DNA from: a bacterium
GTDB taxonomy: Bacteria; Chloroflexota; Chloroflexia; Chloroflexales; Kallotenuaceae
Length of the DNA stretch: 58,330 nt
Assembly (NCBI GenBank): GCA_016781505.1
Contig: JADDQF010000141.1
Coordinates: 1 to 58,330, forward strand
Direction: 5' to 3'
Part shown: one piece after another, positions 45,218-54,035 of the stretch
How positions within the stretch are numbered: the first letter of the stretch is position 1
Layout: every line of letters begins with the position of its first letter
Program-made: the position numbers and the translations under genes
The notes under the pieces: model-generated
What the model was told of the DNA's origin: nothing
What the model saw: the letters and a program-made list of their open reading frames with translations, nothing else
The model's database searches: none

Positions 45218-47062
45218 ATGACGCATCCGTTCATGACGCGCTTGCAGCGAGCGCCTCTGCTTGCCGACGGCGCGATGGGAACGCAGCTGTACAACCACGG
45301 TATCGACTTCGACCAGTGCTTCGACGCGCTCAACCTGACGCAGCCGCGTGTGGTTGCTGCGATCCATCGCGCCTATATTGACTCTGGTGCCGAGCTGATC
45401 GAGACCAATACATACGGCGCGAACCGCTTCAAGCTTGAGCCCTATGGCCTCCAAGACCGCGTGCGGGAGATAAACTTTCGCGCGATGAAGATCGCACGCG
45501 ATGTGCGCGAAATTGCGGGCGCCACAACCTTTATTGCGGGTGCGGTTGGCCCGCTCGGCAAGCTCCTCGAGCCATACGGTCAGGTGACCGCGGAGCAGGC
45601 GCGGGACGCGTTCGGCGAGCAGATCGGGGCATTGTACGAGCAGGGTGCGGATCTGCTGCTCTTTGAAACATTCAGCGATCTGCGTGAAATCCTGCTGGCG
45701 ATCGAGGTTGCCCGTGGGATCTGCGATCTGCCAATCGTCGCCCAGATGACCTTTGCCGAGGATGGTCGTACCGCGCTGGGTCATACTCCCGCCGAGGTGG
45801 TTACCAAGCTGCGCGCGGCCGGTGTTGAGGTTGTGGGCGTGAACTGTTCGGTCGGCTCCCAACGTGTGTTCAACGTGGTGGAAGCGATGCATGTGGCCGC
45901 TCCCGATATGCGTTTAGCGGCGCAGCCCAATGCGGGCTTTCCCACCGAGCGGCACAATCGTGTGTTTTATCCCTCTTCCCCGGAGTATATGGCCCGCTAC
46001 GCCAAGCGGATGGTTGAAGAGCTAGGCGTGAGCCTTGTTGGCGGCTGCTGTGGGACCACGCCCGAGCATACAGCCGCCATGCAAGCCGCGCTGCGGGAGC
46101 TGCGGCCCGACGCTCCGGCCCGCCACAGTCATGATGCGCCAGTAACGAGCGGTCCAAAGCCCGCCGTAGTTGCAGCTAAAGCGGCGCCGACAAAACTAGC
46201 GGAGCAGCTACAAGCGCGTAAGTTTGTGGTGAGTGTCGAGATCGATCCACCGCGTGGCCATAATCCCCAAAAGTGCATCGACGGCGCCCGGATGTTGCAA
46301 GAGGCGGGCGTGCAGTTTATCAACGTGGCGGACTCGCCCATGTCGCGCGTACGCATGGCCGCCCTGGCGATGTGCACCATGATTCAAGATCGTACCGGCC
46401 TGGAGACTATCCTGCATTTCACAACCCGCGACCGCTCCTTAATGGGGCTGCAAAGCGATCTGCTAGGCGCTCATGCCATGAATGTGCGCAACATTCTGGC
46501 ACTGAAGGGCGATCCGCCGTCGCTGGCCAACTATCCCGGCACCAAAGGAGTCTTTGACGTCGACACCATTGGTCTGGTCAAGGTGATCAGTGGTATGAAC
46601 CGCGGTGTTGATACGGCCGGCGACGATATTGGTGTGCCGACGGTGTTCAACATTGGCGTGGCGCTTGACGTAAACGCTGCCGATCCCCACTACGAAATCG
46701 AGCGCTTACATCAAAAAGTGGCGGCCGGGGCGCAATTCGCGATGACCCAGATTGCGTATGATGCCGTAGCGCTGCGCAGCTTTTTGGAGCAGCTTGGTCC
46801 ACCGCCGATTCCGCTGCTGCTGGGCGTGTTGCCGCTGCAAAGCTTTCGGCAGGCCGAGTTCCTGAAAAACGAGGTGCCGGGTATTGCGCCGACCGATGAG
46901 GCGCTGCATCGGATGAAGCTGGCCGGACCCGAAGGCCGCAAAGAAGGCGTCAAGATGGCGCAAGAGCTGCTGCAAGAGGTCAAAAGCCTGGTCAACGGGG
47001 TGTATATCATGCCATCCTTCGGCCGGTACGAGGTTGCCGCCGAGGTTCTGAAGGTGCTTTAA
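45218..47062 (+). CDS. Bifunctional homocysteine S-methyltransferase / methylenetetrahydrofolate reductase
   Basis: 614 residues. The N-terminal half (1-300) is a homocysteine methyltransferase TIM barrel: ADGAMGTQLYNHGIDFD, ETNTYGANRFKL, with zinc ligands in GVNCSVGSQ and GGCCGTTPEH. The C-terminal half (about 320-614: KFVVSVEIDPPRGHNPQKCI, NVRNILALKGDPPSLANYPG, AGAQFAMTQIAYD) is a MetF-type 5,10-methylene-THF reductase. One protein thus makes 5-methyl-THF and uses a methyl donor to form methionine. There is no cobalamin-binding domain. A known fusion in Gram-positives and Chloroflexota. Start ATG with AGGA upstream; strong terminator after. Confidence 0.93.
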   Translation: MTHPFMTRLQRAPLLADGAMGTQLYNHGIDFDQCFDALNLTQPRVVAAIHRAYIDSGAELIETNTYGANRFKLEPYGLQDRVREINFRAMKIARDVREIAGATTFIAGAVGPLGKLLEPYGQVTAEQARDAFGEQIGALYEQGADLLLFETFSDLREILLAIEVARGICDLPIVAQMTFAEDGRTALGHTPAEVVTKLRAAGVEVVGVNCSVGSQRVFNVVEAMHVAAPDMRLAAQPNAGFPTERHNRVFYPSSPEYMARYAKRMVEELGVSLVGGCCGTTPEHTAAMQAALRELRPDAPARHSHDAPVTSGPKPAVVAAKAAPTKLAEQLQARKFVVSVEIDPPRGHNPQKCIDGARMLQEAGVQFINVADSPMSRVRMAALAMCTMIQDRTGLETILHFTTRDRSLMGLQSDLLGAHAMNVRNILALKGDPPSLANYPGTKGVFDVDTIGLVKVISGMNRGVDTAGDDIGVPTVFNIGVALDVNAADPHYEIERLHQKVAAGAQFAMTQIAYDAVALRSFLEQLGPPPIPLLLGVLPLQSFRQAEFLKNEVPGIAPTDEALHRMKLAGPEGRKEGVKMAQELLQEVKSLVNGVYIMPSFGRYEVAAEVLKVL

Positions 47063-47105
47063 CCCTCATGGCCTAGGTACTCACCGAGGTGCCTGCAAGT
47101 GGGAG

Positions 47106-47149
47106 GGCGTTGCCTGGAACAATGGGTTCAGGCAACGCCTTTGATTTTG
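47106..47149 (+). terminator. Terminator behind the methionine gene
   Basis: GGCGTTGCCTG (47106-47116) and CAGGCAACGCC (47129-47139), perfect 11-bp stem, then TTTGATTTTG. Confidence 0.85.
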
Positions 47150-47159
47150 CACGTGACTG

Positions 47160-47639
47160 CTAGTCCCAGCGGCGGAGCTCGAAGTTGCCGGAAGCAATGC
47201 TGATCGCGCCATCCTCACCGATATACTTGTCGGCGTCGGCCGGGAAACCGATCAGCTCTACGGGTGCTGTTCGGTGGTTGGTGGGCAGCGCTTTTTGAAT
47301 CAAGTCGGCGAACGGGTCGAGCCGTGTCGCCCATTTCGAGAAAACGAAGTGGGTTTGGCGATACCTATTCAGCAAAAAGCGGAGCTTGTCCAGCGCGACA
47401 ACGCCACACTCGCCCCAAAACACGGGGTCATCCTGTCGATCAAGGGCCAGCAGATCCGGTTTGTAACGGCTTGGCTGCGGCAACTCGACTTCGACGCGTA
47501 GGTTAGGATAGCGCGGCAGATACAGCGCCCAAAGCAGTGCCTTTTGCAGCACATGCTCCCCGCTCTCGATCGGACGCTTAATCAGCACCAGTGACTGTCC
47601 CTGTGCCCGAACCGTAAGCTTGCGTCGTAAATAGTCCAT
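47160..47639 (-). CDS. YaeQ-like/PD-(D/E)XK-like protein
   Basis: 159 residues. The segment RYKPDLLALDRQDDPVFWGEC then GVVALDKLRFLLNRY and THFVFSKW has the order Asp ... Glu-x-Gly ... Lys seen in restriction-endonuclease-like folds and in YaeQ proteins, which also have a Glu-x-Gly step. The N-terminus (MDYLRRKLTVRAQGQSLVLI) is beta-rich. Function unknown; a nuclease remnant or tRNA/transcription-linked YaeQ role is possible. Convergent with the methionine gene. Confidence 0.5.
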   Translation of the reverse strand: MDYLRRKLTVRAQGQSLVLIKRPIESGEHVLQKALLWALYLPRYPNLRVEVELPQPSRYKPDLLALDRQDDPVFWGECGVVALDKLRFLLNRYRQTHFVFSKWATRLDPFADLIQKALPTNHRTAPVELIGFPADADKYIGEDGAISIASGNFELRRWD

Positions 47640-47713
47640 GCAGTCAACGTTGCAGCTAGATGAATATAGGTGGCTTGGTTGTCGCCGATGATACCGACCT
47701 TGCGCAGCCCATG

Positions 47714-48292
47714 TTAGTTTTTCCGTCCGCTGATCCGCCCGGATCGACGTATGTTCGCACCATTGACCGAAACCACACGGTATTGTCCGCGGCTTGCCAG
47801 CTGCTGCACATCCCGCGCAAGTGAACTGAGTGCTTCGGTATAACGGTCTAACTCACGCTGCTTGTCGCCGGCAAGATAGAAGATGCCCTCGTTGGCCAGT
47901 CGTGCCACGCCCAGCTCAATCTGTGCGATCACCGTGTCGCGGCCAAGATGGTACGGCGCGATGCAGCTCACGATATCGAACGGCGGCTCGTCCTCGTCCA
48001 AATCTTCCAGATCATTAATCACATGCACATTGCCCAAACCCGCCAGTGCAGCCCGCGTCTCTTCCAGCTCATCATAGGTGTACACACAGATCACGAGCTC
48101 GCCGGTTGTGAGGCGGGTAGCCAGCTGCTCGCCCAACTGGGTCGCGCCGGGACTACCCAGATGCAGAATGCGCTCCGCTCCATTCGTCCGCATCTGAGCT
48201 TGCAACAGCTGAGCCAGAGCCGTGCTGTACTGCTCAAAAATTTCGTCTCGTTTGCTTTCACGGCCAGCTCGGCCCCGCACAACTTTCCCCAT
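47714..48292 (-). CDS. Methyltransferase-like protein (Rossmann fold)
   Basis: 192 residues. ERILHLGSPGATQLGEQLA replaces the usual GxGxG SAM loop; CVYTYDELEETRAAL and VHVINDLEDL occupy the positions of motifs II-III, and FDIVSCIAPYHLG that of motif IV; EGIFYLAG follows like motif V. The fold is thus class I methyltransferase, possibly inactive or with a changed cofactor site. A basic start and end (GKVVRGRAGRESKRDE; RRSGRISGRKN) suggest RNA or DNA contact. Lies 48 bases downstream of the AlbA-type regulator. Confidence 0.5.
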   Translation of the reverse strand: MGKVVRGRAGRESKRDEIFEQYSTALAQLLQAQMRTNGAERILHLGSPGATQLGEQLATRLTTGELVICVYTYDELEETRAALAGLGNVHVINDLEDLDEDEPPFDIVSCIAPYHLGRDTVIAQIELGVARLANEGIFYLAGDKQRELDRYTEALSSLARDVQQLASRGQYRVVSVNGANIRRSGRISGRKN

Positions 48293-48340
48293 AATCTCCT
48301 CGATGGCCCGCAGTCGAAGCAGCTGCTCACACGACTACGC

Positions 48341-49750
48341 TTACCGTAAAATATAATAGGTGCCACGGCGATCACCTACCCGTAGCAGCAAACCGCGCTC
48401 CACAAGGTCGGCCAGATCCCGCCGCACGGTCTCGTCCGAAATGTCCGGTGTGATTTCACGATACTCGCGATTGGTGATCCGCCGGTGTTCGGCGAGCCAC
48501 AGCAGCGCCGCAATCTGGCGTTCGTTGATGCCTTGCCGGAGCCATTCGCCGGTGTCGATCCCACCTGCGACGGCTTCCGCAACTGTCCGCCCTTGCAGTG
48601 TAACCAAAAATCCGGCCGCGGTTTCGCGAAACGCTGGCGGCGGCAGACCTTCGTGGGCCATCTGCTTCAACATCCGATCGATGCCGTAGCCGAGCCGCTC
48701 GATCAAGCCAATATCGCTGAGTACCTGGACCAATACCTCGTTGCGCGAGTAGCGCTCATCGCGCAGGTTGTCCAGGGTGACGTGTCCGGGTAAGCGTCCG
48801 GGCGAGTAGCACTCCAACCGATCCGCAAACAACGCGAGACGCACGCCCTCGCCACGGACAGCGTAATCCCGATGGGCAATCGCGTTGACCAGTGCCTCAC
48901 GCACGACGGCCATCGGATACTCGCTCCAATCTTGACGTTGGAGCCCGACCATCTTCGAGCCTTTGCGCATGTTGTCGAGCAGCCAGCGCTCGGCGCGGCG
49001 CGCTTGCTCCGGCAGCGTGTCCCGAATGTCGGCGCGCTCAAACTCATCGCTCATTTCGACGCCCCGGTAGCGTACCAGGGTGATCTCGCATTGAGGAACG
49101 TGCCGCTCGATATCACGGGCAAAAAGCAGGATGCCGGCATTGGTCGGGGCGAAATCGCGGGCGCGGTTGCCCGGCTCAGCTGCGGCGCCGGCAAGCTTGG
49201 TCAAACAGCCGCGGCGGTACAACCAGCCAAGGGGATCTTCCTGCGCGGCCGGCCCGACCCGGTCGATATACTGCTGGATTTTGGTGCGATCCAGATCGGC
49301 GAGCGTTGCCTCGGCCTGCAGTCGCTCCCACCCAACGCTGCCCCGGTCCAGGAGCAGCTGCCGAAGTGTATGGGGTGGGATGGGAACGTTGGCCACGCCC
49401 TCGCGCATCAGATATTTGCCATGCACGCTGTACACATGCGGCAGGCCGGGCGGTACCTCGACCTGGAGCAGCAGGCGCTCGCCGTGCTGAACACGCTGCG
49501 GGATCGGCAACAACAGCGGAGGCGTACACAGCAAGGCCGCGTCCAGCACCAGCTCCTCGGCGTTAGCCGGCTCGTCCACCCCGTCGACTTTAGGGCGGAG
49601 CCGGCCACCGACCCCCAGGAGCACAACTCCCCCACTGCGATTTGCCAGCGCGGCCAGCGTTTCGGCGAGCTCTTCCAGCCGAACGCGGTCCTTAACAAAC
49701 GCCGTTCGCTCGTTCTCGCCGGCGGCCAGCAGCTGCGCTAGATCGTCCAT
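48341..49750 (-). CDS. AlbA_2/Schlafen-type ATP-binding transcriptional regulator
   Basis: 469 residues. N-terminal AlbA_2 domain (about 1-125: GENERTAFVKDRVRLEELAETLAALANRSGGVVLLGV split; HGKYLMREGVANVPIP), a GHKL-like ATP-binding domain (about 230-390: ADIRDTLPEQARRAE, YPMAVVREALVNAIAHRDYAV with the N-box Asn, DRLECYSPGRLPGHVTLDNL, LGYGIDRMLKQM), and a C-terminal winged helix (RITNREYREITPDISDETVRRDLADL). Such proteins are predicted transcription or stress regulators. May control the methyltransferase-like gene downstream. Confidence 0.85.
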   Translation of the reverse strand: MDDLAQLLAAGENERTAFVKDRVRLEELAETLAALANRSGGVVLLGVGGRLRPKVDGVDEPANAEELVLDAALLCTPPLLLPIPQRVQHGERLLLQVEVPPGLPHVYSVHGKYLMREGVANVPIPPHTLRQLLLDRGSVGWERLQAEATLADLDRTKIQQYIDRVGPAAQEDPLGWLYRRGCLTKLAGAAAEPGNRARDFAPTNAGILLFARDIERHVPQCEITLVRYRGVEMSDEFERADIRDTLPEQARRAERWLLDNMRKGSKMVGLQRQDWSEYPMAVVREALVNAIAHRDYAVRGEGVRLALFADRLECYSPGRLPGHVTLDNLRDERYSRNEVLVQVLSDIGLIERLGYGIDRMLKQMAHEGLPPPAFRETAAGFLVTLQGRTVAEAVAGGIDTGEWLRQGINERQIAALLWLAEHRRITNREYREITPDISDETVRRDLADLVERGLLLRVGDRRGTYYILR

Positions 49751-49812
49751 AGGCCGCCACCATGTGGTGAAACGCTTTCGCTCATACCCCGCCCATCAAT
49801 TCATTTTCAGCT

Positions 49813-50325
49813 TTACAGCTTGGACCATTGATTCCACGTTCGTTTTGTGCCGGTGGTGATCCAGTCGGGAATCGAATGGGCCGCGCCGCCTAGCACAAAT
49901 CCAAGCAAAAACGCATAGCTTTGGCCGGAATTTTCGCGCAGTGTCGCGGCGGCAACGCGTCCTAATGATCGCCACAGATCAGCGCGATCAACGGCGTGCA
50001 AGATCAGCCACAGCAGCGCGTACATAATCACGCCAAAATAGGCGAGTCGCAATAATGGCCCGACAATCAGGCCATGACTGATCCAGGAGCGATGCGGGAC
50101 GGCTTCTTTATATGGCCACCAGATAATGCGCAGCGGACCCCAGCGTTTGTACTCCAGCGAGTCGATGTCGAGGTCACACGAGAAGAGCAGGCCGGAGACG
50201 AGATGGGCTCCCGTGATGGTGAAGGCGGTTACGAGCGAATGATCCGGCGAGATAAGCCACGCAGCCGGAGCCAAAACGACAGCAGTGACGACGGTGATCA
50301 TGTCATGGGTGTGTCCACCAGGCAT
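49813..50325 (-). CDS. DUF2227 metal-binding membrane protein
   Basis: 170 residues from ATG 50325. MPGGHTHDMITVVTA at the N-terminus, LFSCDLDIDS, VPHRSWISHGLIVGPLLRL and GGAAHSIPDWI carry spaced His/Asp residues in and between about four membrane helices, matching DUF2227 (YdjM-like hydrolase superfamily). Role unknown; membrane-bound metal hydrolase is a guess from the motifs. The ATG lies about where transcription should begin (see promoter), so the mRNA may be leaderless. Confidence 0.8.
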   Translation of the reverse strand: MPGGHTHDMITVVTAVVLAPAAWLISPDHSLVTAFTITGAHLVSGLLFSCDLDIDSLEYKRWGPLRIIWWPYKEAVPHRSWISHGLIVGPLLRLAYFGVIMYALLWLILHAVDRADLWRSLGRVAAATLRENSGQSYAFLLGFVLGGAAHSIPDWITTGTKRTWNQWSKL

Positions 50326-50331
50326 GTACGC

Positions 50332-50337
50332 AGTATA
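50332..50337 (-). promoter_or_regulatory. -10 of a possibly leaderless promoter
   Basis: TGCTATACT on the minus strand ends seven bases before the DUF2227 ATG, and there is no ribosome site. Transcription starting at the usual distance would begin at or next to the ATG. Confidence 0.5.
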
Positions 50338-50408
50338 GCACATCTATTCGATTCACCGGCGATACAACGCAGGCTTGAGCTGCAAGGGCCAAGCTCGTGC
50401 GCGGCCAG

Positions 50409-50437
50409 GCCGGGGGTTCGGGGGTGTCCCCCGAAGA
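50409..50437 (-). repeat. GC-rich hairpin behind tdk
   Basis: TTCGGGGG-TGT-CCCCCGAA (around 50418-50436) is a perfect 8-bp stem about 80 bases past tdk, flanked by another G/C run (CCGGGGGTTCGGGGG). It has no U-run; it may be a dispersed intergenic repeat. Confidence 0.4.
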
Positions 50438-50518
50438 TTTGCCTTCCTCCAGCCCCCAACACCTTGGCACAACCGAACAGGGTTGTTGCGTATGCACTAG
50501 CAACGTGGCTGGCAGAGG

Positions 50519-51097
50519 CTAACGGTCCCGCGGCACCTCGTGATGCTGCCGGCAGCGCGCCTCGTACGCTTCCTGGGCTCCCACCAGAATAATCGGGTCG
50601 TGATACGAGGCCGGCCGGCCGTCGATCAGGCGCTGCGTCCGACTGGCAGCAGCGCCACAAACAACACAGATCGCGTGCAATTTATCGACCGCCTCGGCTT
50701 TGGCCATCAGCGCGGGAATCGGCCCGAAGGGTTCGCCGCGAAAATCTTGGTCCAGGCCAGCCACAATCACCCTGTGGCCGTCGCCTGCCAGCCGCTCACA
50801 CAGATCGACGATGGCGGCGTCAAAAAACTGGACTTCATCAATCGCAACAACCTCAACGTTGGGCTGCAACAAATCGGCAATTTCGGCAGCGGTTGCCACC
50901 GGAATCGCCTGGGCGCGTACACCATCGTGCGAGGCAACTTCTTCGCTGCTGTAGCGTGTATCAATCTGTGGCTTAAAAACTTGTACGCGTTTGCGGGCGA
51001 TCTGCGCCCGCTTGATCCGGCGGATCAGCTCCTCGGTTTTGCCGCTAAACATCGAGCCGCAGACTACTTCAATCGTGCCGGTTGAACCTTCGAGCAT
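50519..51097 (-). CDS. tdk: Thymidine kinase
   Basis: 192 residues. P-loop [18 protein letters not shown], Walker [23 protein letters not shown], and zinc ligands [14 protein letters not shown] with C...H near the end (EARCRQHH). A type II thymidine kinase for pyrimidine salvage. ATG 51097 has AGGAG seven bases upstream. Separated from rpmE by a strong terminator. Confidence 0.95.
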   Translation of the reverse strand: MLEGSTGTIEVVCGSMFSGKTEELIRRIKRAQIARKRVQVFKPQIDTRYSSEEVASHDGVRAQAIPVATAAEIADLLQPNVEVVAIDEVQFFDAAIVDLCERLAGDGHRVIVAGLDQDFRGEPFGPIPALMAKAEAVDKLHAICVVCGAAASRTQRLIDGRPASYHDPIILVGAQEAYEARCRQHHEVPRDR

Positions 51098-51147
51098 GGA
51101 AGACTCCTGGGGAGGCTAGCTGATAGCTGCATTATGCCTGAGGCAAA

Positions 51148-51179
51148 TAAAAAGGGCAACGCGACGGCGCGCTGCCCTT
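51148..51179 (-). terminator. Terminator of rplU-rpmA-rpmE
   Basis: Minus strand: AAGGGCAGCGCG, short loop, CGCGTTGCCCTT with one bulge, then TTTTTATTTG. A strong intrinsic terminator 20 bases past rpmE. Confidence 0.85.
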
Positions 51180-51198
51180 CTCTCCAACATGCCGATTG

Positions 51199-51504
51199 TT
51201 ACTGCGCGGTCTGCTCGTCGTCGCCGTACACTTCCTGATACAGGGAGCGCTTCTTCGGCTCGGCCTTGGGCGTGCGGCGTGCGACATCCTGGGCCTGCCG
51301 GCTTTGGGCGGTCTGCAGTCGGCGCATAAACCGATCAACCTGACCAGCGGTGTCAACGATGCGCTGCTCGCCGGTGTAGAACGGGTGGCAGTTCGAGCAC
51401 ACGTCGACGCGCAGGTTCTGCCGAGTCGAACGGGTGGTGAACGTGTTGCCACACGCGCAGGTTACCGTTGTTTCTTCGTATTTCGGGTGAATGGTCTGCT
51501 TCAT
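51199..51504 (-). CDS. rpmE: 50S ribosomal protein L31
   Basis: 101 residues from ATG 51504 (AGGAGGACTTTG upstream). [20 protein letters not shown] and [20 protein letters not shown] are L31; the Cys-x-Cys and Cys-x2-Cys pairs make it the zinc-binding form. The C-terminal 30 residues ([20 protein letters not shown]) are a longer basic tail than usual. Third gene of the rplU-rpmA-rpmE unit. Confidence 0.94.
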   Translation of the reverse strand: MKQTIHPKYEETTVTCACGNTFTTRSTRQNLRVDVCSNCHPFYTGEQRIVDTAGQVDRFMRRLQTAQSRQAQDVARRTPKAEPKKRSLYQEVYGDDEQTAQ

Positions 51505-51576
51505 CAAAGTCCTCCTCGCAGCGGTTAATTAACTATACGTACCGCTTTGAGATTGAGATGTACTCTCAATAACGAG

Positions 51577-51858
51577 TTATGCGACCTCGACGGCCACGCT
51601 CTCGGTCACGGGATATACGCTAACCTTTTTCTGGGTCTGCGAGTGGGGCTCAAACGTGACCTGGCCGTCGATCAACGAGTACAGGGTGTAATCGCGACCC
51701 ATGCCCACGTTGTTGCCTGGGCGAATTTTGGTGCCAACCTGGCGCACAATAATCGTGCCGGGTTTCACCGTCTCGCCACCATAGCGCTTAACGCCACGCA
51801 TTTTCGGCTTGCTGTCGCGGCCGTTGCGTGAGCTACCCACGCCTTTCTTATGTGCCAT
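51577..51858 (-). CDS. rpmA: 50S ribosomal protein L27
   Basis: 93 residues. [40 protein letters not shown] and [19 protein letters not shown] are L27. The N-terminus begins directly with MAHKKG, so no leader is cleaved as it is in Firmicutes. L27 touches the peptidyl-transferase centre. AAAGGA precedes the ATG. Confidence 0.96.
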   Translation of the reverse strand: MAHKKGVGSSRNGRDSKPKMRGVKRYGGETVKPGTIIVRQVGTKIRPGNNVGMGRDYTLYSLIDGQVTFEPHSQTQKKVSVYPVTESVAVEVA

Positions 51859-51929
51859 GATGTTGTCCTTTCAACCTCGCAAGCGATCAGTGCTCAACCA
51901 AGCAATTGGTGCTGATCGCGTATCAAAAA

Positions 51930-52241
51930 CTAGGCCCTGATTTCTTTGATCTGCAACCGCGTATAATCTTGGCGGTGACCGGTGCGCCGGCGATAGCGCT
52001 TTTTGCGCTTGTATTTAAACACCACAATCTTTTCGCCGCGCGCTTCGCCAACAACTTCAGCGATCACGCTTACATTCGCAAGCAGCGGCGCGCCGATTTT
52101 GACATCATCGGTGCCGCCGACCATGAGTACCTCGTTCAGAGTCACTTGCTCGCCGGGCTCGGCCATCATCAAGGCCACGTCCAGCGTCATGCCCTCTTCT
52201 ACGCGATACTGCGCGCCGCGGTCTCGAATCACTGCGTACAC
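51930..52241 (-). CDS. rplU: 50S ribosomal protein L21
   Basis: 103 residues from a GTG at 52241 (AGGAG nine bases upstream); upstream in-frame reading has no support. MYAVIRDRGAQYRVEEGMTL, LNEVLMVGGTDDVKIGAPLL and KIVVFKYKRKKRYRRRTGHR then QDYTRLQIKEI match L21. It binds 23S rRNA. First gene after a consensus promoter. Confidence 0.95.
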   Translation of the reverse strand: MYAVIRDRGAQYRVEEGMTLDVALMMAEPGEQVTLNEVLMVGGTDDVKIGAPLLANVSVIAEVVGEARGEKIVVFKYKRKKRYRRRTGHRQDYTRLQIKEIRA

Positions 52242-52334
52242 GCCTAAACTCCTTTTATCGACAAACTTAAGACAACAAGAATGGAGAGTGGCGTCCACCC
52301 TCCCTCCATGTCGGAACAGCGTTGCTAGGGGGCA

Positions 52335-52363
52335 ATTATAGTCGCTAGGGCTGGATCTGTCAA
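52335..52363 (-). promoter_or_regulatory. Consensus promoter of rplU operon
   Basis: Minus strand TTGACA (52358-52363), exactly 17 bp, TATAAT (52335-52340): a full sigma-70 consensus. Confidence 0.9.
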
Positions 52364-52418
52364 CCTTTTCAACCTGCTTTGTCACCGATAAGACCGTTTG
52401 ATGGGCAGCGTTGGCAGC

Positions 52419-52886
52419 CTAAAACCGACTGCTGGCAGTTACAATATACAGGTCAATGCCGCCACCGCTTTGCAAAACGAGGCGCTGAATGCGGTTGATC
52501 ACAGTGCCACGCGTCACTTCCCGCCACCGGCTGACATCGGATTGGCCCAGGACGAGATGAGTCACTCGGCGGCGCTGCGCATGATTAACCAGGGCCACGG
52601 CGATGTCTTTGCCTTCGACGGTCTCCACCTGCGCGCCAAGCTCGTGCGCAAGGTCAACGTGGCGTTGTAGGTTGGCTGCATACAAACTTGTGGCATTGCC
52701 CGGCGGCGCAATATGCAAGGCCAACAATTCGCCGTTGAGGCTGCCCGCCAGCCGCGCGGCAGTTTGCAGCAGCCGCGCGCTGTACGGGTTGATCCCGAGC
52801 GCAACCAACACGCGAACTTGGCCCTGCTGTTTGCCGGACTGTGGGTCAGCGACAGCACTGTTCAATAGTGGATATTCCTGCGTCAT
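52419..52886 (-). CDS. Universal stress (KdpD-type Usp) protein
   Basis: 155 residues from ATG 52886 (AAGGGTGG upstream); ATG 52910 is an alternative. After a short polar N-terminus, QVRVLVALGINPYSARLLQT, ARLAGSLNGELLALHIAPP and THLVLGQSDVSRWREV fit the Usp domain found in KdpD sensor kinases, here as a free-standing protein. It follows ribY by 36 bases and may be co-transcribed under the FMN riboswitch; a link to riboflavin is not known. Confidence 0.75.
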   Translation of the reverse strand: MTQEYPLLNSAVADPQSGKQQGQVRVLVALGINPYSARLLQTAARLAGSLNGELLALHIAPPGNATSLYAANLQRHVDLAHELGAQVETVEGKDIAVALVNHAQRRRVTHLVLGQSDVSRWREVTRGTVINRIQRLVLQSGGGIDLYIVTASSRF

Positions 52887-52921
52887 TGCGGGGCCACCCT
52901 TCGTTGCCATGGTGCAAGCGT

Positions 52922-53968
52922 TTACTTGCGCAGATCGTTGGTAAATGCTTGTTGCACGTCTACATCCGTTTGGAGCAAGCCGCTTTCGCGGAGAAACTGA
53001 TGCGTGGTCTGCCACATAGCTGGGTCGGAATAGCCCAAACCGTTGGCCTTTGTCGCCGCCGACTCCCAAAGTGCAGTTGTCTGCTTTAGCTTGGCCAGCT
53101 CCTGCGGGTGACGCTCAGCTGGGAGCTCAGGGATAAATTGCAGCGCCAGCTCAAAAGCCGCCTCCGGATCGTCCAATGTATCTTGCAGCTCACGGGCTGT
53201 CGCGCGCGTAAATTTGCGCACGGTTTCTGGATCGGATTGCGCAAGTGCTTCAGAGGTGACAATGCCGTTGCTGACAAGGGCAATATAATCCGATACACGC
53301 AGTACGTCTACTGGAACGCCCTGTTGTTGGAGCACCAGCGGCTCATTGTTGAAGTAGCCCACGGCCGCAGCGACTTTGTCGGTCCGCACTGCTTCGGCCT
53401 GCGTGAAGTTGATCTCAGCAATGTTAACATCCTGCTCCGACAGCTTTGCGGCGTACAGCACACCTTTAAGGCCAACATATGTCGCCCCTGCCCGCACCGG
53501 CACGCCAATGGTCTTGCCTTTGAGGTCAGCAGGCTGCTTAATCCCAGTACTCTGTTTCGCAAAGATGGCGACCGGGTACTGCTGGTAGGTCTGGAAGACC
53601 AGCTTGACCGGAATTTTGTTGGCGCGCGCGAGCAGAATTTCATCACCGGCCGCATTGGCAAAGGTTAGCCGGCCTTGTGCTACCTGCACGATCGCGTCCG
53701 TCACAAAGCCATGATTAATGGTAACGTCCAAGCCTTCGTCACGATAATAGCCTTTGGCTTGCGCGACATAAAACATGGCGAACTGCACATCTGGAATGTA
53801 GCCCATCGAAATCGAGACAGGTTGAAGACCGCTAGCGGTAGCCGCTGTGTCCGCTGCGCTGCCCACAGCTGCGGTGCTGTTGGTTGGGGTGCTTGGTGCC
53901 GCCGGGCTGCCGCACGCGCTCAGCAAAGTAATGAGCGTCATGGCTAACAGCGAAAGTGTACGATGCAC
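52922..53968 (-). CDS. ribY: Riboflavin ABC transporter substrate-binding lipoprotein RibY (NMT1/THI5-like)
   Basis: 348 residues; GTG 53968 (AAAGG nine bases upstream) is my choice, a TTG three codons earlier is possible. Signal with lipobox LITLLSAC, then NMT1/THI5-type domain: VSISMGYIPDVQFAMFYVAQ, GYYRDEGLDVTI, FANAAGDEILLARANKIPVK, DLKGKTIGVPVRAGATYVGL, FNNEPLVLQQQGV. The general family binds thiamine precursors, sulfonates or riboflavin. The upstream FMN riboswitch and the order permease-binding protein point to the RibXY riboflavin system known from Chloroflexota. No ATPase gene is nearby. Confidence 0.82.
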   Translation of the reverse strand: MHRTLSLLAMTLITLLSACGSPAAPSTPTNSTAAVGSAADTAATASGLQPVSISMGYIPDVQFAMFYVAQAKGYYRDEGLDVTINHGFVTDAIVQVAQGRLTFANAAGDEILLARANKIPVKLVFQTYQQYPVAIFAKQSTGIKQPADLKGKTIGVPVRAGATYVGLKGVLYAAKLSEQDVNIAEINFTQAEAVRTDKVAAAVGYFNNEPLVLQQQGVPVDVLRVSDYIALVSNGIVTSEALAQSDPETVRKFTRATARELQDTLDDPEAAFELALQFIPELPAERHPQELAKLKQTTALWESAATKANGLGYSDPAMWQTTHQFLRESGLLQTDVDVQQAFTNDLRK

Positions 53969-54035
53969 AAGCAATAGCCTTTCATTACATCTGTCAAGCA
54001 CCACGCTTGACAGGTACCACGCTGCGTGAGCCGAA

